Source of the DNA: Chitinophaga sp. YR627
GTDB lineage: Bacteria; Bacteroidota; Bacteroidia; Chitinophagales; Chitinophagaceae
NCBI RefSeq assembly: GCF_900114995.1
Contig: NZ_FOUX01000004.1
Span: 868,001 to 932,000, forward strand
DNA length: 64,000 nucleotides
Reading direction: 5' to 3'
In this document: piece by piece, positions 51,590 to 60,247 of the stretch
Layout of the letters: every line of letters begins with the position of its first letter
Position numbering within the stretch: position 1 is the first letter of the stretch
Notes under the pieces: generated by a model
What the model saw: only the letters and a program-made list of their open reading frames with translations
What the model was told of the DNA's origin: nothing
Databases searched by the model: none
Program-made: the position numbers and the translations under genes

Positions 51590-51674
51590 AAGCAACTCAT
51601 CTATAGGCGGGAACGGCCTGAAATAAAGCCGTCCCGCCTTGCTGTTACAAATCGTAGCAAGAAAATTTAATACT

Positions 51675-53228
51675 ATGGCCATACAAGATAGAAACAAACT
51701 TAAAAGCTGGTTTGTAACAGGTGCATATCCCGTCCAGAACCAATTCTGGGACTGGCTGGATAGTTACATACACAAATCAGAAGATCAGATATCAATCGAT
51801 AATGTAGCGTCACTCAGAGACATCCTGAATCAGAAAGCAGATCAGGAAACCTATTCCGCCATGTTCAATCTTTATCAGCAACTATCAAACGATGCATTGT
51901 TAAAGAATGCCGCATACGGTGGAGAAGTAAGCGGCACCTATGATGCGCTGCAACTGAACAACGACGCAGTAATTGCAAAGGTGCTGGAAGGACTTGATAT
52001 TCCGGTTACACAGGAATATATCAGCGGCGCAGATACAATACTGACTGCCTTCGCCAAATTGCAGGGCCAACTGTACAAAGCAGTGATACTGGATGAAAAT
52101 AATAAAGTACCTGCGGAATATCTGCCAGCCATTGCTATCACCGATGTAATGACAGTAGCAGATGAAGCAGCCATGCTGGCATTGGATGCACAACGTGGCG
52201 ATGTTGCTGTCAGAACAGATATCGCCGCAACTTTCATTTTATCTGCTGATGATCCGACAGTACTCGCCGACTGGAAAGAGATCAAAAGTGGGCTGTCAGT
52301 CCAAAGCATAAACGGTAAGAGCGGTGTAGCAGTACAACTGAGCACTAAAGACATACCGGAAGAGCAAAACGAATATTTCACAAACGACCGTGCCCGTGCA
52401 GCATTCACTGCCGGTACAGGCATTCAGATTTCACCTGAAGGAGAGATCAGTAATTCCGGCAATACATTACAGGCCGTTACCGAAAATGGTGCTGATACAG
52501 ACACCAGAATACGCATAACTGGCGCTATGGGTAATATTGATGATGGAGCGGGATTAGAATTACTCTACTCAGGCGATACTGCAGAAGTCTTCTCCATTGA
52601 CAGAAATCCTGGTGGTGGCTATAATAAACTGGCGATAAACGGATCAACCTTGTTATTGAACAATGCGCTGGGTGGGCTGGGCGGTCATGTACTTATAGGG
52701 AATGGAGCGCCGGATGCCAGACTGGGCGTAGCCGGCGACGGTGTTTTCACCGGCAATGTATCAGGTAGTAATGCAACAGATCCAAGACATTTTGTAACCT
52801 ATCAACAGCTGAACAATCAATTTTCAGAAGGTACCTGGACACCTGATTTTGGAGGATTGAACGGCTTCGTGAAAGCTGTCAATGCATATTATATCAAAAA
52901 CGGGAACAACGTACGTTTGAGTTTACAATTCCAGATAGATGAAGTCCCATACCCACAGTTTATTTACCTGATCTTCATAAAAGGACTACCATTCCCGGTA
53001 AGGGACTTCGGTATACCTTATTATAATGGATATTACGGTACAAGCTTTGCTGACAGCCAGGTCCAACCCGGGTCAGCCAATCAACGGCTCAATCTCAGTG
53101 CGACCATTACCTCTCAGGGAGATGCAATTATGACCGCCACAAATGAGCGCTGGGGTGATGTACAAAATAAATCTCTGGTGATTGATATTACTTATGTAAC
53201 TACACCATATCCAACATCGGCAGCATAA
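51675..53228 (+). CDS. Long tail fibre protein
   Basis: The 517-residue protein starts with the same docking module (MAIQDRNKLKSWFVTGAYP, QFWDWLDSYIHKSEDQ) as the protein at 48742. A shaft follows with fibre repeats (VQSINGKSGVAVQLSTKDIPE, EYFTNDRARAAFTAGTGIQI, GAGLELLYSGDTAEVF) and a C-terminal lectin-like domain (SLQFQIDEVPYPQFIYLIFIKGLPFPV ... LVIDITYVTTPYP). It is a second host-range determinant, so the particle may display two fibre types. Confidence 0.85.
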   Translation: MAIQDRNKLKSWFVTGAYPVQNQFWDWLDSYIHKSEDQISIDNVASLRDILNQKADQETYSAMFNLYQQLSNDALLKNAAYGGEVSGTYDALQLNNDAVIAKVLEGLDIPVTQEYISGADTILTAFAKLQGQLYKAVILDENNKVPAEYLPAIAITDVMTVADEAAMLALDAQRGDVAVRTDIAATFILSADDPTVLADWKEIKSGLSVQSINGKSGVAVQLSTKDIPEEQNEYFTNDRARAAFTAGTGIQISPEGEISNSGNTLQAVTENGADTDTRIRITGAMGNIDDGAGLELLYSGDTAEVFSIDRNPGGGYNKLAINGSTLLLNNALGGLGGHVLIGNGAPDARLGVAGDGVFTGNVSGSNATDPRHFVTYQQLNNQFSEGTWTPDFGGLNGFVKAVNAYYIKNGNNVRLSLQFQIDEVPYPQFIYLIFIKGLPFPVRDFGIPYYNGYYGTSFADSQVQPGSANQRLNLSATITSQGDAIMTATNERWGDVQNKSLVIDITYVTTPYPTSAA

Positions 53229-53263
53229 AATAAAAGCTGGAGGTGAGAACACCTATAAAACAA

Positions 53264-53295
53264 AGTGGCAGTACCTTTATTGATACTGCCACTTG
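53264..53295. terminator. Terminator at the end of the tailocin operon
   Basis: AAGTGGCAGTA and TACTGCCACTT form an 11-bp stem around a 10-base loop, between the last fibre gene and the convergent secreted protein gene. The following T content is modest. Confidence 0.7.
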
Positions 53296-53306
53296 TTATG
53301 TAATAA

Positions 53307-54299
53307 TTATTTACCACTCCGCACCACTTTCTCCAACGCTTCATTCTTTTCTTTCAACGCACCAATCTCTTTCTTCATTTCAATCAGATACAGGGTCATC
53401 TCCTCTATCTTCTGTAACAGTTTTTTATTCATTTCTCCTACATCGATACCATCCTTCTCTACCTCAGCAGCAGAAGGGATCTCAGGTAAATGCTGGTGCA
53501 TCTTAATATAGCTTTCAACTTCAGACAAAGTTGGCAATTTATACTCCGGCTGGAAAACAAAATCAGCCCAGGCCTCTGAGGTCACTTTCACCTTTCTCGC
53601 GCCAATTGTACCTGCTACTGACAGCTTGTATTCATCCCTCGGCACAGCGCCGATACTGATATTACCATTTTTTGCAATGATCATTTTTGCAGATGTAGGT
53701 GAACCTACAGATAAACGAAGCTCTCCTGTATTTGGCTGCACAAATACCCTGGCGAGTTCCGTGCCCGTACTACCTGAAAAAAACAGATCTCCCGGATCAT
53801 CTGTTGCTGCATCCGGGGCCTTCAATATCAGATTGTTACCACCACTTACCATCGTCTGGCCATTAACCTCAAGACGGGCAGCCGGAGTCTCTGTATTAAT
53901 ACCGACATTACCGCCATTCAGAAAAGACGCGCCTTCCGCCCTCAACTGTACTCTTAACGTATAATTATTGGGTGAAGGGGTAAGAAACATCTGTAACGTT
54001 GAATTAAGCGCCCCACTTGTAGAACCTCCCGGACGTAACATCAGGGTATTATGGGTATAAAGACCTGGTCGGCTGGCTATAACCAGGTTATGACCGCTGT
54101 GATAAAAATAGTTGTAACCAATCCCATTTATCAGATTACCGCTATTCAGAAAGATATTACCGCCCTGAACATGTAATTTCTCATAGGGGGTGGAGGCTGC
54201 GGTACCAAGTCCGACAAAACCATTTGCAGGATAATTATTCTCCTGCGCGAAAGCACCCAATGACAACAAAGAAAACGCGAAAATGAAAATTCGTTTCAT
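53307..54299 (-). CDS. Secreted tail-fibre-like protein with endosialidase-chaperone-like end
   Basis: The 330-residue protein has a signal peptide (MKRIFIFAFSLLSLGAFAQ), repeats like those of phage fibres (VGINTETPAARLEVNG, ISIGAVPRDEYKLSVAGTIGARKVKVTSEAWADFVF) and a C-terminal segment with YKLPTLSEVESYIKMHQHLPEIPSAAEVEKDGI followed by a coiled coil, like intramolecular chaperone ends of Bacteroidota secreted fibres. It is convergent with the tailocin operon. The signal peptide shows that it is exported by Sec and so is not a normal tailocin component. Confidence 0.8.
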   Translation of the reverse strand: MKRIFIFAFSLLSLGAFAQENNYPANGFVGLGTAASTPYEKLHVQGGNIFLNSGNLINGIGYNYFYHSGHNLVIASRPGLYTHNTLMLRPGGSTSGALNSTLQMFLTPSPNNYTLRVQLRAEGASFLNGGNVGINTETPAARLEVNGQTMVSGGNNLILKAPDAATDDPGDLFFSGSTGTELARVFVQPNTGELRLSVGSPTSAKMIIAKNGNISIGAVPRDEYKLSVAGTIGARKVKVTSEAWADFVFQPEYKLPTLSEVESYIKMHQHLPEIPSAAEVEKDGIDVGEMNKKLLQKIEEMTLYLIEMKKEIGALKEKNEALEKVVRSGK

Positions 54300-54777
54300 A
54301 AATAAGGGAATAGAGAGCTTAAAGTTTTATAAATTGTTCTAGCACATAGGCCGGATCTTCCCGCATTCCTAAAAGACATATAACGATTGCAATTACCTCT
54401 TACAGGGAGTTCACATTAAAATTGCATTTACGTTACGAACAAACATATCATGACTTTCCAATGTTAATCAGAAGACGCTGGCGTATTGGATCAGCCGCAT
54501 TTCTGTGTTTAATTACGGAAACAATGAGACGTATAGGTTACAGTCATTTGGGCAACAATGTTAACAATCCTGGCATAGTTCACTACAAAGTAATGACATT
54601 TAAACGATTATTCATAATTTACCAACAAACACTTAACTAATTAATAGATAACATGCTGTCTACCGCATTTAGTACACGAAAGTGTTAATTCATCCCGGAA
54701 ATACTGTAAAGCATTTAATAAGATAGGAAAAGGTGATGCTCCGCAGAACATCACCTTTTCTTATCGTTGAATCCGTC
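54300..54777. other. 478-bp intergenic region
   Basis: No gene is supported; a 72-codon frame at 54422-54640 lacks any conserved pattern. The left part carries the promoter of the secreted fibre-like gene; the right end holds the terminator of the MBL-fold gene at 54728-54759. Confidence 0.5.
54728..54759. terminator. Terminator of the MBL-fold hydrolase gene
   Basis: AAAAGGTGATG and CATCACCTTTT form a perfect 11-bp stem with a 10-base loop, A- and T-rich at the base, 19 bases beyond the leftward gene end. Confidence 0.8.
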
Positions 54778-55746
54778 TTATTTACCCGCAAATATCTCAG
54801 CATAATTCGCCGGTATCCACTGATATTCCTTTCCCACATGTCTCAGGTGTCCGATACCAGGGAATGATAAATGCGGCGCTGCAATCCAGTAACCCTGTTT
54901 CACGGCATCTTCAAAAGTCTGCTTTCTGGCAGCCGCAGCTCCTGCCAGGTCCACGTCAAAGTCTACCGTCACCGCAGGATCTGCAAACTGTATCGCACCG
55001 GCATGGATCACATCCCCCCAGAACACCATTTTTTGCCCCTTACTTTCCAGGACGAAAAAGCTATGTCCTGGTGTGTGTCCTACAGCAGGTACAGCTGAAA
55101 TGCCAGGCAACAGCTGCGCGCCGGGTGCAAACGTCTTTACTTTACCTGCCTGCTGATAAGGCTGAATCGTTGTCTGGGCAAGATCAAAGAACGGCTGCGC
55201 TCTTTTATTGGCAGTTGCCTTATTTGATGCTGTTAACCAGAAATCCGCTTCTGGCTTGCTGATATAAAGTGTTGCATTCGGAAAGACTACTTTACCTTCA
55301 TTTACCAGTCCGCCAACATGGTCCACATGCAGATGCGTCAATAATACCGCATCGATATCCTCAGCCCTGACACCCACTGCTGCGAGTCTGGACTGTAGTT
55401 TACCCAGTGTTGGTCCCAGAAAGCTGCCAGAACCGGCATCTACCAGGATCTGCTGATCACCGTTCAAAATGAGATAAGCGGTAATAGAGGTCTCTACTAT
55501 TGTATCAAGATAGTTTTGTTGCAGTAATGTATTGACCTCTCCCTTCTTTGCTTCATGTAACAAAGTATGCATATTCAGGGGAAGCGCACCGTCTGAAAGC
55601 GCCACTATACGGAAATCCCCCAGCTGCATGTTGTAATATCCCGGTTGTACTGGTACGCCCGATGTTTGCGCTTTCGCAGATAATATGCCGCTCAGTAGTA
55701 ATAATGCCAATATTCCTCTCAGGGAAAATGTTCGCAGAAAATTCAT
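54778..55746 (-). CDS. Exported MBL-fold metallo-hydrolase
   Basis: The 322-residue protein has a signal peptide (RGILALLLLSGILSAKAQ) and the metallo-beta-lactamase fold with LLTHLHVDHVGGL as the H-x-H-x-D-H zinc motif, GHTPGHSFF and a late WGDVIHAG. Similar proteins include quorum-quenching lactonases and other hydrolases. The start MNFLRTF is chosen because the signal peptide begins there. It lies downstream of a Crp-type regulator in the same direction (87-base gap). Confidence 0.9.
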   Translation of the reverse strand: MNFLRTFSLRGILALLLLSGILSAKAQTSGVPVQPGYYNMQLGDFRIVALSDGALPLNMHTLLHEAKKGEVNTLLQQNYLDTIVETSITAYLILNGDQQILVDAGSGSFLGPTLGKLQSRLAAVGVRAEDIDAVLLTHLHVDHVGGLVNEGKVVFPNATLYISKPEADFWLTASNKATANKRAQPFFDLAQTTIQPYQQAGKVKTFAPGAQLLPGISAVPAVGHTPGHSFFVLESKGQKMVFWGDVIHAGAIQFADPAVTVDFDVDLAGAAAARKQTFEDAVKQGYWIAAPHLSFPGIGHLRHVGKEYQWIPANYAEIFAGK

Positions 55747-55833
55747 TGCTTTAAAATTTATAGCACAAATTTCCAGCTGTACACTTCCCTGCGAAAGGAC
55801 CTTTGTCACTTAAAAATTGTGACAAATGTGTCG

Positions 55834-56403
55834 TTATTTCCGGTATAAACGGCTTATGGTCTCGCGGGATACTCCCAGAAAAGAAGCAATATGCATCTTC
55901 GGAATACGGCTATATAAATGCGGATATTGCCTTACAAAATTCTCAAATCTCTCTTTCGCACTACCCATGATCATCAGCTGCAGCCTTTTCTGCAAAGCCA
56001 CATAACCCAGACTTGATTTAGTCAATAGATAGTGCTGATATTTCCACATCTCTCTTGCCAGTTTATCCCGGTTCTCTGCTGTGAGTGACAACAACTGACA
56101 ATCCTCCAGACACTCAATAGCCGTATTTGCGGGGATCTGTTTGACAAGTGACTCCCGCTCTGAGATCCACCATCCCTCAGCGGCAAACTGATAAGTGAAT
56201 TCCTTCCCGGTACTGGCTTCTGTCATATACGCCCTGAGACATCCCTTCAACACGAAATACTCATGCTTCACCAGATCTCCCTCACGTACCAGTGTAGTGT
56301 GCTTCTTATACTTCACAGGCGTAAAGTGAGACAGGACATAGTCAAACTCCTCGTCTGTCAGCTTACAGACCGACTCAATATGTACTCGTAACGGATGCGA
56401 CAT
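55834..56403 (-). CDS. Crp/Fnr family transcriptional regulator
   Basis: The 189-residue protein has a cyclic-nucleotide-binding-like domain (VKYKKHTTLVREGDLVKHEYFVLKGCLRAYM) and a short C-terminal HTH (RIPKMHIASFLGVSRETISRLYRK), the shape of Bacteroidota regulators with a reduced DNA-binding domain. The -7 element ends only four bases before the ATG, as in gltX. It may regulate the MBL-fold gene downstream. Confidence 0.9.
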   Translation of the reverse strand: MSHPLRVHIESVCKLTDEEFDYVLSHFTPVKYKKHTTLVREGDLVKHEYFVLKGCLRAYMTEASTGKEFTYQFAAEGWWISERESLVKQIPANTAIECLEDCQLLSLTAENRDKLAREMWKYQHYLLTKSSLGYVALQKRLQLMIMGSAKERFENFVRQYPHLYSRIPKMHIASFLGVSRETISRLYRK

Positions 56404-56407
56404 GCCA

Positions 56408-56415
56408 CAAAGGTA
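56408..56415 (-). promoter_or_regulatory. -7 promoter element of the Crp-type gene
   Basis: On the reverse strand TACCTTTG is followed by four bases (TGGC) and the ATG. The message would be leaderless or nearly so, the same arrangement as at gltX. Confidence 0.5.
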
Positions 56416-56424
56416 AAGAATGCC

Positions 56425-57636
56425 TTATATACCCGTGTCAGCAGTATTACTTCCTATATACATTACCGCAGAATCTTCAATATATTTCGCAGGATTGAAG
56501 GAATTGCCAAAGGTCTTTTTCACAAAAGACAACTTCTCCTTCAGTTCGCCAACCTTCGTGGTAAACTCAGTAGGGAATTTGTTACTATCTGAATAATCGG
56601 TGATCAGCTCATTGTATCGGTCAATGTTGATCATCATACGGGCGGTCAGCTGCCCGAAGCGCATACGCAGCGACTGTACCTTATACATAAACGTTTCTAC
56701 CTGACCTGACCACTTTCCTTTCGTCAGACTATCCGCTTCCATCGCCTGTATTTTTCTGGCAATCACTAAGCGGCATTCATTCTTATACTGTTCTCTTTTA
56801 CGGTCCAGTGTAGTAGACAAATACTCTCTTTTATACCCTTCACTATCCAGACCATAATAAGACAACTGTTGGCTAAGCAGGTCCTGATTCTCCTGTTGCA
56901 GCTGATTCAATTCCTTCGTGATGGCCGTCCACTCATAGTCGATCACAGATTTCTGTTGCTCAAACTGGCTGGCCACATTCAGTAATCTCAGCATGGATGG
57001 GCTCTTACCCTTCAGTTCCCTGTTCTCCTTACCAAAGGACATCACCAGTGTATTTACACCGGATGATACCGTCTGCACAAGAGAACCATATAAAGGTACC
57101 CTGTTGGCAGCATTCGTCACCAATGAAAGGGATGAGTTCAGGAAGTCAAACATCTGATCGCCACGGCCTTTTTTTGAATACCAGTTCTCATATTCTGTCT
57201 TCCAGTCATTGAAATCCTTGTACTGTTGAAGATTGCTGACAGCGCCCAGCTGCGTAAAGAATTGCTGTGAAGCTAAAAACAGGTCTGCCGGCTGTACATC
57301 ACGCTGTATACTGAGCAACTCGGTAAATGCCAGCTGGCCATTCAATCCCACCCTGATTTTCGGCGTCTTCTCCAGTATAGCCAGTCTGCTATCCAGGGCC
57401 ACCTGCAGACTTTCCATCGCACTCATTTTTCGTTTTGCCTCCTTGTCATTCAATCCGGACAGTTCGCTCTTCAGTATTTTAATCTCGCCCTCATTCAGTT
57501 TAAGCTTGTCATTCAGCTCTCTTAATTGCTGGTCTCTTTCCAGTTTAATTTTGTCGGCAACGGTGGAGTCCTGTTGCGCAAATGAAGTAGTTGTTACGGC
57601 AATGCTGATAAAAAATAGTAGAATTCCTCTTGTCAT
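56425..57636 (-). CDS. Secreted coiled-coil protein, unknown
   Basis: The 403-residue protein has a signal peptide (GILLFFISIAVTTTSFAQ) and long charged helices (DKIKLERDQQLRELNDKLKLNEGEIKILKSELSGL and several later heptad-like stretches). A central region contains hydrophobic helix pairs (NSSLSLVTNAANRVPLYGSLVQTVSSGVNTLVMSFG). It is probably a periplasmic coiled-coil protein. I do not recognise a family, and no neighbour suggests a function. Confidence 0.7.
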   Translation of the reverse strand: MTRGILLFFISIAVTTTSFAQQDSTVADKIKLERDQQLRELNDKLKLNEGEIKILKSELSGLNDKEAKRKMSAMESLQVALDSRLAILEKTPKIRVGLNGQLAFTELLSIQRDVQPADLFLASQQFFTQLGAVSNLQQYKDFNDWKTEYENWYSKKGRGDQMFDFLNSSLSLVTNAANRVPLYGSLVQTVSSGVNTLVMSFGKENRELKGKSPSMLRLLNVASQFEQQKSVIDYEWTAITKELNQLQQENQDLLSQQLSYYGLDSEGYKREYLSTTLDRKREQYKNECRLVIARKIQAMEADSLTKGKWSGQVETFMYKVQSLRMRFGQLTARMMINIDRYNELITDYSDSNKFPTEFTTKVGELKEKLSFVKKTFGNSFNPAKYIEDSAVMYIGSNTADTGI

Positions 57637-57789
57637 ACTTGATGTTTAAGTTATAGGGATATGCGGTATTCACCGGGATAAATGCGTACGGTACAGGATA
57701 TATCAAATTATCCCCGAATATAGAACAAAGTCCATTAAAAATGGAACAGTCCCCCCGTCCCCAGGCGCTGTCAGCACAGCCCTCCTTTA

Positions 57790-59460
57790 TCAGGTATTCG
57801 CAAGCAGATCGAAATATTCATCGTCCTCATTCTTTCCACCATACCCTTTACCCACCGTTGTATGAGAAGCCACGAATTCAATAGACCGTATCCATTTCAC
57901 CATCTTATACCCCAACTGATTCTCTACCCGCAAACGCAGGGGTGCACCATATACCGCCGTCAGTGGCTGATAGTTCATCTCCCAGGCCAGGATCGAGGCC
58001 GGCTTCAGACAATTATCCAGGGTATGCGTATCATAGTATACGCCACCGTAAAGGCCCTCTCCAAAGGAGTAGAAGACAACAGTGGTGACTTCCGCATGCG
58101 GTTTTACCAGGTCTACGATGGCTTTGATCGGCAATCCGCCCCATTCCGCAATACCCGACCAGCCCTGTATACAGTGATGCATGGTGATCGTTTCCTCTTT
58201 ACCCAGCTTCATCAGCTCTTCCAGCGACAATTCCACCGGGTTATCCACCAATCCGCCCACCTTCAGGCGATAATCCTTAAAAGCATTACCCGCCAGCCCT
58301 TTCCACTCTTCAGAATCGGGTAGCTTCCCATTGGCCCAGAAATAGGGGGAAATATCTTCCTTTTTATAATACCCCTTTGGCCTGAACTGATTAATAGACA
58401 GCTTCCACAGGGTGCCATTCAGCCAGGCCTCTGCATGTTGCAGCATCCGCGGCCGCCGCCAGGAGATCCAGTGAGCGGCTACACAGGTAAATATAAACAG
58501 GGCAATGATGCCCGCTCCGATATATAACCCCGTAGGATTAGCAGGATCATCTGTCCCGATAGTGATGTGATTCATATTACGGGCCAGTCCCGTAGCCGCG
58601 ATCATACTCACATGTATCACCGCAAACATCACATACCCAAGCATCACCAGGAAATGCACCGATCTGGCGCCCTGGCGGTTCCCAAATAACTTTGGCACCC
58701 AGTGCCAGCGATTTTCTATGGCCGGAGACATAGCCATCCCCGATAACATGGCCAGCGGCGGGAAAATAAAGACCACCCCAAAGTAGGAGAATTGTTGCAG
58801 TGCATTATAATGATAGAAACCATTGGGCTCCTCCGGCATATGTAAGGTGGCGTAATGCACAAAGACCTTCCAGGCGTCCGGTAGTATCTGCCAGGAAACC
58901 GGCACTAACCGCAACCATTGATTGGTACAGCAAAGAAATACCACAAAGACAAGTCCGTTCAGCAGGAAAAAAGGAACATGTAAAAAATGCCAGCAACGGG
59001 CAATCCCCACCGTATGCCGGTATCCTGGCAAACCGATCAGCGGACTGATATACCGCGCATCTTCCTTTGCCGTCCACAGTTTATCTTTCGGTACCAGCAG
59101 GGGAGTGAACCTTACCCATTCAGACCCCGGTTCACAGCTGTTATTCCAGTATAAACGGGGATGATCCATCAGGATAGAAAGTCCGCTTCTAACCAGCAGA
59201 GTCAGAAAAAAGAAATTCACCCAATGCGTAAGACAGATCAATACCGGAAAACCAGCAGGATCGCCTGGTCCAGGTGCAGATAATGATAATGAAGGATCGG
59301 CAGGCAATCCATATAACAGGTATTGTAACCATGCAACACCCATTGTCAATAGCAGTAATACGCCAATAATGACATACACACGGAGTTGTAAACCGATATA
59401 CACACGCCTGTCAGGAGGAAAATGGACGGCCTTTTCTGCGGGGGAGAATCTCGTGAACAT
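57790..59460 (-). CDS. Fusion of cytochrome b561-like membrane domain and molybdopterin oxidoreductase
   Basis: The 556-residue protein has an N-terminal membrane region with several helices (VYVIIGVLLLLTMGVAWLQYLL, FFFLTLLVRSGL, FLVMLGYVMFAVIHVSMIAA) and histidines typical of a cytochrome b561/DUF4405-like electron-transfer domain, fused to a C-terminal sulfite-oxidase-type molybdopterin domain (LEELMKLGKEETITMHHCIQGWSGIAEWGGLP; cysteine in HHCIQGWSG is the Mo ligand). It may oxidise or reduce a small molecule with electrons passing to or from quinones. The start MFTRFSP is preferred to one ten codons upstream. Confidence 0.85.
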   Translation of the reverse strand: MFTRFSPAEKAVHFPPDRRVYIGLQLRVYVIIGVLLLLTMGVAWLQYLLYGLPADPSLSLSAPGPGDPAGFPVLICLTHWVNFFFLTLLVRSGLSILMDHPRLYWNNSCEPGSEWVRFTPLLVPKDKLWTAKEDARYISPLIGLPGYRHTVGIARCWHFLHVPFFLLNGLVFVVFLCCTNQWLRLVPVSWQILPDAWKVFVHYATLHMPEEPNGFYHYNALQQFSYFGVVFIFPPLAMLSGMAMSPAIENRWHWVPKLFGNRQGARSVHFLVMLGYVMFAVIHVSMIAATGLARNMNHITIGTDDPANPTGLYIGAGIIALFIFTCVAAHWISWRRPRMLQHAEAWLNGTLWKLSINQFRPKGYYKKEDISPYFWANGKLPDSEEWKGLAGNAFKDYRLKVGGLVDNPVELSLEELMKLGKEETITMHHCIQGWSGIAEWGGLPIKAIVDLVKPHAEVTTVVFYSFGEGLYGGVYYDTHTLDNCLKPASILAWEMNYQPLTAVYGAPLRLRVENQLGYKMVKWIRSIEFVASHTTVGKGYGGKNEDDEYFDLLANT

Positions 59461-59538
59461 AGACTGACACAATGGTTTTTGGGTACACAATAGCGTATAT
59501 ACAATTTACCACAAAACGTTTACTTTCAGCTAAAAAGA

Positions 59539-59567
59539 ACGGGACGGAATATAAAATTCCATCCCGT
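59539..59567 (-). terminator. Imperfect hairpin with reverse-strand T-run
   Basis: ACGGGACGGAAT pairs with ATTCCATCCCGT with one mismatch. On the reverse strand CTTTTT follows. It may be a second terminator for leftward read-through from ohr. Confidence 0.45.
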
Positions 59568-59735
59568 ATTGCGTTTGAGATTCAATGAAAGCCGCCATCT
59601 TATGGTCAGACTATAACATTACAGCGCAATGGGCATCTACTACCATTGCGCTTTATCGAACCAGGGAATGAGGGGTCAGTCAGTTGACAATCTCAAAAGG
59701 GAAATACCCTTATGCACAGGACAACTTCCCAAAAA

Positions 59736-59777
59736 ATATCCGTTAACAGGGAAGCAAGCTTCCCTGTTAACGGATAT
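59736..59777 (-). terminator. Terminator after ohr
   Basis: ATATCCGTTAACAGGGAAGC and its exact complement are separated by two bases. On the reverse strand a TTTTTT run follows the stem, so it ends the ohrR-ohr message. Confidence 0.85.
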
Positions 59778-59797
59778 CATGATGCGATACAATAAAA

Positions 59798-60214
59798 CTA
59801 CTTCACGATCAGCTGCACATCAATATTCCCTTTGGTAGCATTAGAATAAGGACAAACCGCATGCGCCTTTTTCGTCAGTTCTTCCGCTACTGCTCTGTCC
59901 ACACCAGGTATCTCCACTTCCAATACCACCGCGAGCGTAAATCCACCGTCTTCTTTTTTACCGATGCTGACATCAGCAGTCACCGTTGTAGTACCAACAG
60001 TTACTTTCTCCAGCCGCGCAATATGATTCAGCGCACTGTCAAAACAAGCCGCATAACCGCCTGCAAATAATGTCTCCGGATTCAGATAAGTGCCTGCAGC
60101 ACCTCCCATCTCTTTTGGCACACGTACATCTACGTCCAGTGCCCCATCTGCTGATTTTACATGACCAACACGTCCGCCGGTCGCGGTAGCCTTCGTCGTA
60201 TACAACTTTTCCAT
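59798..60214 (-). CDS. ohr: Organic hydroperoxide resistance protein
   Basis: The 138-residue OsmC/Ohr-type peroxidase reduces organic hydroperoxides with a cysteine pair: C57 in GYAACFDSAL and C121 in AHAVCPYSNAT. The Ohr signature GGAAGTYLNPETLFAGGYAACF is clear, and the arginine of RVPKEMGG fits the catalytic arginine. It follows a MarR-type regulator by 33 bases, forming the common ohrR-ohr unit. Confidence 0.95.
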   Translation of the reverse strand: MEKLYTTKATATGGRVGHVKSADGALDVDVRVPKEMGGAAGTYLNPETLFAGGYAACFDSALNHIARLEKVTVGTTTVTADVSIGKKEDGGFTLAVVLEVEIPGVDRAVAEELTKKAHAVCPYSNATKGNIDVQLIVK

Positions 60215-60247
60215 TTTAGATGAATTTTTACCTGTTAGAAGATATAT

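Larger units (their letters stand above)
59461..59797. other. 337-bp intergenic region with two hairpins
   Basis: No gene is supported. It holds the promoter of the molybdopterin fusion gene, an imperfect 12-bp hairpin (59539-59567) and the perfect terminator of the ohr gene (59736-59777). Confidence 0.5.

Noticed and set aside
37926..53228. Type VI secretion or extracellular injection system (eCIS) reading of the tail cluster
   Set aside because: No AAA+ ATPase (ClpV or eCIS type), no TssJLM membrane complex, no obvious toxin cargo, and lysis genes are present; a tailocin fits better.
37926..53228. Complete or defective prophage
   Set aside because: No head, packaging, integrase or repressor genes on either side within the window, and the flanks are ordinary chromosomal genes.
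54422..54640. 72-codon forward frame in the intergenic region
   Set aside because: No recognisable motif, no nearby promoter or coupling, composition unlike neighbouring genes.
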